DNA of 64,000 nucleotides from an uncultured Spirochaetales bacterium. Its GTDB lineage: Bacteria > Spirochaetota > Spirochaetia > Sphaerochaetales > Sphaerochaetaceae. The stretch covers positions 1 through 64,000 of the forward strand of contig CASFDA010000013.1 of NCBI GenBank assembly GCA_949293335.1. Direction: 5' to 3'. The notes beneath the pieces are model-generated. The model was given only the letters and a program-made list of their open reading frames with translations, searched no databases and was not told where the DNA came from. Of this stretch, positions 62,146 to 64,000 are shown piece by piece; within the stretch, counting starts at the first letter, position 1, and every line of letters starts with the position of its first letter. Made by a program: the position numbers and the translations under genes.

Positions 62146-63021
62146 TAGCGATACAGAGAGGCGCAGGCGTATCCCTGTCAGTTTCTCCACCTCATCTCTG
62201 ACATCTGAAATAAGGGAGATTACATCGTTAGAGCTTGCGTTCATGCTGGCGAATATGCAGTTGCTCTGGAACGATGAGAACTCGGCGTTGTATCCGAAAT
62301 CTTTATCGAGATGGCAAGCCTTTATTATGTCTTTTGCACTCATCCCTTCCGGATCCTTGAAGACCTGTCCGATAAAGTTTGCAGTAGGCGGGATGAACAT
62401 CAGTTCGACGAATTTCTCTTTCTTGAGCCGCGCTTCAGCCGTTCTTTTCGATGGCTCCAGCCTCAGCGTGACAGAAAGCACGATCTCATCGTCTGAAATA
62501 GGACTTGTCTGATGTCCGAACAGGTCGATGTAGTCGGGACGGCGGTGAATCTTCCCATCTTTTGTCATGTAATCAGAGTAGAAATGGTAATCTGAAAGGT
62601 TTTTCCCGTTTGCGCTTGCATTTACTTTCAATGCTGCTGCTATCGTACCAGGAATGCCTCCAAGCTCCTCAAGTCCTACGAGGTTATGTTCAATCGCTGT
62701 GTTTATTATCCCGTCAAGGCTCTCTCCCGATGCGGCTGTGATGAGGTTTCCTTTGATCGTTATCCCCTTCATCTTCTTCATCGAGATCAAGAGGCCCTCA
62801 ATTCCCTCGTCAGAGATTATTACATGCGTACCACTTCCGAGCAGACTTGTACTGAGGTTCATCTTGTAGGCCTTTTCCAGTGCCTCGATGAGCATTTCAC
62901 TGCTTTCTGGTTCAACAAAGTATTCTGCCTTTCCTTTTGTCTTGAAGAAAGAAAGTCCGGACAGGTTCTTGTCTCTCTCGAAGTTGACTTTGCTGTTTCC
63001 GACTCTGACGAGAATTTCCAT
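62113..63021 (-). CDS. MurB-like protein with altered catalytic residues
   Basis: 302 residues from ATG 63021. The FAD-binding part fits UDP-N-acetylenolpyruvoylglucosamine reductase: LLGSGTHVIISDEG (61-73) and GLEELGGIPGTIAAAL (116-131). In the C-terminal half, the catalytic Ser of the GS-x-F-K-N-P motif is Gln (FIGQVFKDP, Gln 219), the His of the next motif (HANFI) reads Gln in FQSNCIF, and the catalytic Glu near the end reads Ser (LRLSVSL, Ser 289). So reduction of the enolpyruvyl group is doubtful unless chemistry is different. A separate true MurB may exist elsewhere. Confidence 0.7.
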   Translation of the reverse strand: MEILVRVGNSKVNFERDKNLSGLSFFKTKGKAEYFVEPESSEMLIEALEKAYKMNLSTSLLGSGTHVIISDEGIEGLLISMKKMKGITIKGNLITAASGESLDGIINTAIEHNLVGLEELGGIPGTIAAALKVNASANGKNLSDYHFYSDYMTKDGKIHRRPDYIDLFGHQTSPISDDEIVLSVTLRLEPSKRTAEARLKKEKFVELMFIPPTANFIGQVFKDPEGMSAKDIIKACHLDKDFGYNAEFSSFQSNCIFASMNASSNDVISLISDVRDEVEKLTGIRLRLSVSLLGKFHAKLEY

Positions 63022-63028
63022 ATTGGTA

Positions 63029-63057
63029 ATAATAGACGAGTCTTGATTTGCAAACAA
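63029..63057 (-). promoter_or_regulatory. Promoter of the murB-like gene, leaderless candidate
   Basis: Minus strand: TTGTTT (63057-63052), 17 bases, TATTAT (63034-63029), then 7 bases to ATG 63021. Confidence 0.5.
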
Positions 63058-63199
63058 TGGAAAACATAGCAAATGAAGTTAGCAATGGTATTTTTGCTTT
63101 AAGTACAATACCCTTGCATAAGGTTCCCTGAATTGCTGGCCTTTAATGACAAGGCAACGCTTAAGTGTTATTTTACCATATATAGATAAGGTATTTGAA

Positions 63200-64000
63200 A
63201 TGAGAATATACAATACGATGACAAGGAAGGTTGAGGAATTCGTTCCAATTGAGGAAAAAAAGGTTGGAATGTATTGCTGCGGACCTACTGTCTACAATTA
63301 TGCGCATATAGGGAATTTGAGAACATACATCTTTGAGGATCTTCTCCGCAGAACTCTTGAGCATGAGGGTTACAAAGTCAAGCACGTGATGAACATCACG
63401 GATGTCGGTCATCTTACGGGTGATGGAGATGATGGAGAGGACAAGCTTGAAAAGAGGGGAAGGGAGACCGGAAAGAGCGTATGGGAGATTGCGGACTTCT
63501 ACACAAAGGCATTTTTCCTAGATGAGGAAAGACTTAACATCAAGAGGCCTACAGTCGTTTGCAAGGCAACCGATCATATAAAGGAGATGATTGCTCTTGT
63601 AGAGACGCTCGAGAAGAAAGGGCATACATATATCGCAAATGGCAATGTTTATTTCTCGATAGACACAATTGATGATTACGGAAAGCTTGCCCGTCTCAAT
63701 CTTGATGAGCTGAAGGAAGGGGCGAGAATTGAAGTAGATAGCGGAAAAAAGAATCCTAAGGACTTTGTTCTCTGGTTCACAAACAGCAAGTTCAAGAATC
63801 AGGCGATGGTATGGCCAAGTCCGTGGGGAGTGGGTTATCCAGGATGGCATCTTGAGTGCAGTGCCATGAGCATGAAATACCTTGGTGCACATTTTGATAT
63901 CCATTGCGGCGGGATAGATGCTATTCCAGTGCATCATACGAATGAAATTGCCCAGAGCGAGGCTGCAAATGGAATCAAAAACTGGGTAAATTACTGGTGC
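63200..64000 (+). CDS. cysS: Cysteinyl-tRNA synthetase, 5' part
   Basis: 267 codons, running off the window end without a stop. Class I aminoacyl-tRNA synthetase: [15 protein letters not shown] with zinc-binding Cys and HIGN (36-39), [29 protein letters not shown] (second zinc Cys), and [14 protein letters not shown] (zinc His). AAGG lies 7 bases before ATG 63200. Full proteins are ~460 residues, so about 200 are missing beyond the window. Confidence 0.95.
   Translation, partial: MRIYNTMTRKVEEFVPIEEKKVGMYCCGPTVYNYAHIGNLRTYIFEDLLRRTLEHEGYKVKHVMNITDVGHLTGDGDDGEDKLEKRGRETGKSVWEIADFYTKAFFLDEERLNIKRPTVVCKATDHIKEMIALVETLEKKGHTYIANGNVYFSIDTIDDYGKLARLNLDELKEGARIEVDSGKKNPKDFVLWFTNSKFKNQAMVWPSPWGVGYPGWHLECSAMSMKYLGAHFDIHCGGIDAIPVHHTNEIAQSEAANGIKNWVNYWC

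Noticed and set aside
1-64000. CRISPR array
   Set aside because: No regularly spaced identical repeats were seen and no cas genes are present.

Overview
The window looks like the chromosome of an anaerobic, fermentative spirochaete, most likely near Sphaerochaetaceae or the gut treponemes. This rests on the kind of genes present (spirochaete-type poly(A) polymerase, clostridial-order Rnf operon, DUF1015 protein, KamA-family radical SAM enzyme, flavodiiron protein, acetate kinase with a long C-terminus, VPVE-repeat membrane protein) and on moderate GC content. No marker gene fixes the genus, so the assignment is inference. Both tRNAs found lack an encoded CCA.

Layout. 1-898: two decaying minus-strand envelope genes. 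977-3863: pcnB, a P-loop/Asp23-like protein and a lipoprotein. 3985-8939: rnfCDGEAB. 8946-13958: a GH57-like protein that has lost its catalytic motifs, prfB with a programmed +1 frameshift, a secreted protein and ftsY. 13955-17651: an exported protein followed by a permease-ATPase-permease ABC exporter. 17783-24962: rnz, a membrane protein with VPVE repeats and a degenerate GGDEF-like domain, a FtsB-like protein, a YrdC-family protein, DUF1015, thiamine pyrophosphokinase, aroH and a MATE exporter. 25040-31822: exported proteins, tRNA-Thr, a 56-residue basic protein, a degenerate 5'-nucleotidase-like lipoprotein and four outer-membrane beta-barrel candidates in a row. 31897-34625: ilvE, then small remnant genes (ribbon-helix-helix protein, HigA antitoxin pseudogene, OadG-like fragment) ending at tRNA-Arg. 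34690-38464: NYN-OST-HTH protein, large membrane protein, and a sodium-pump decarboxylase beta subunit with a 45-residue partner. 38519-39912: an ISL3-type element with a frameshifted transposase; its right end abuts the last 38 codons of trpA. 40130-48319: flavodiiron protein, KamA-family enzyme, cytidylate-kinase-like protein, YhcH-like protein, FKBP isomerase, a four-gene overlapping operon (deaminase, MtnA-like, MtnP-like, unknown) and a membrane protein. 48381-54756: pho-box-like repeats and pstSCAB-phoU-phoB-phoR. 54796-64000: yhbY, recQ-galK-lipoprotein, a truncated LamG-like protein, a transposase-like HTH remnant, ackA, an exported protein, a MurB-like protein with altered catalytic residues, and the 5' part of cysS.

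How it works together. Rnf couples ferredoxin oxidation to NAD reduction and an ion gradient. The decarboxylase beta subunit probably adds to a sodium gradient, and acetate kinase gives fermentation ATP. The phosphate uptake operon carries its own sensor and regulator. Genes overlap by 4 bases in many operons, so the genome is compact.

Most interesting points: the trpA stub beside the IS element, which points to IS-linked loss of a tryptophan locus; several genes whose start codon lies 6-8 bases after a -10 element (leaderless transcripts); several enzyme-fold proteins missing catalytic residues (GH57, MurB, 5'-nucleotidase, GGDEF, YhcH); and the compact deaminase/MtnA/MtnP/unknown operon, which may be an incomplete or altered methylthioadenosine salvage route.
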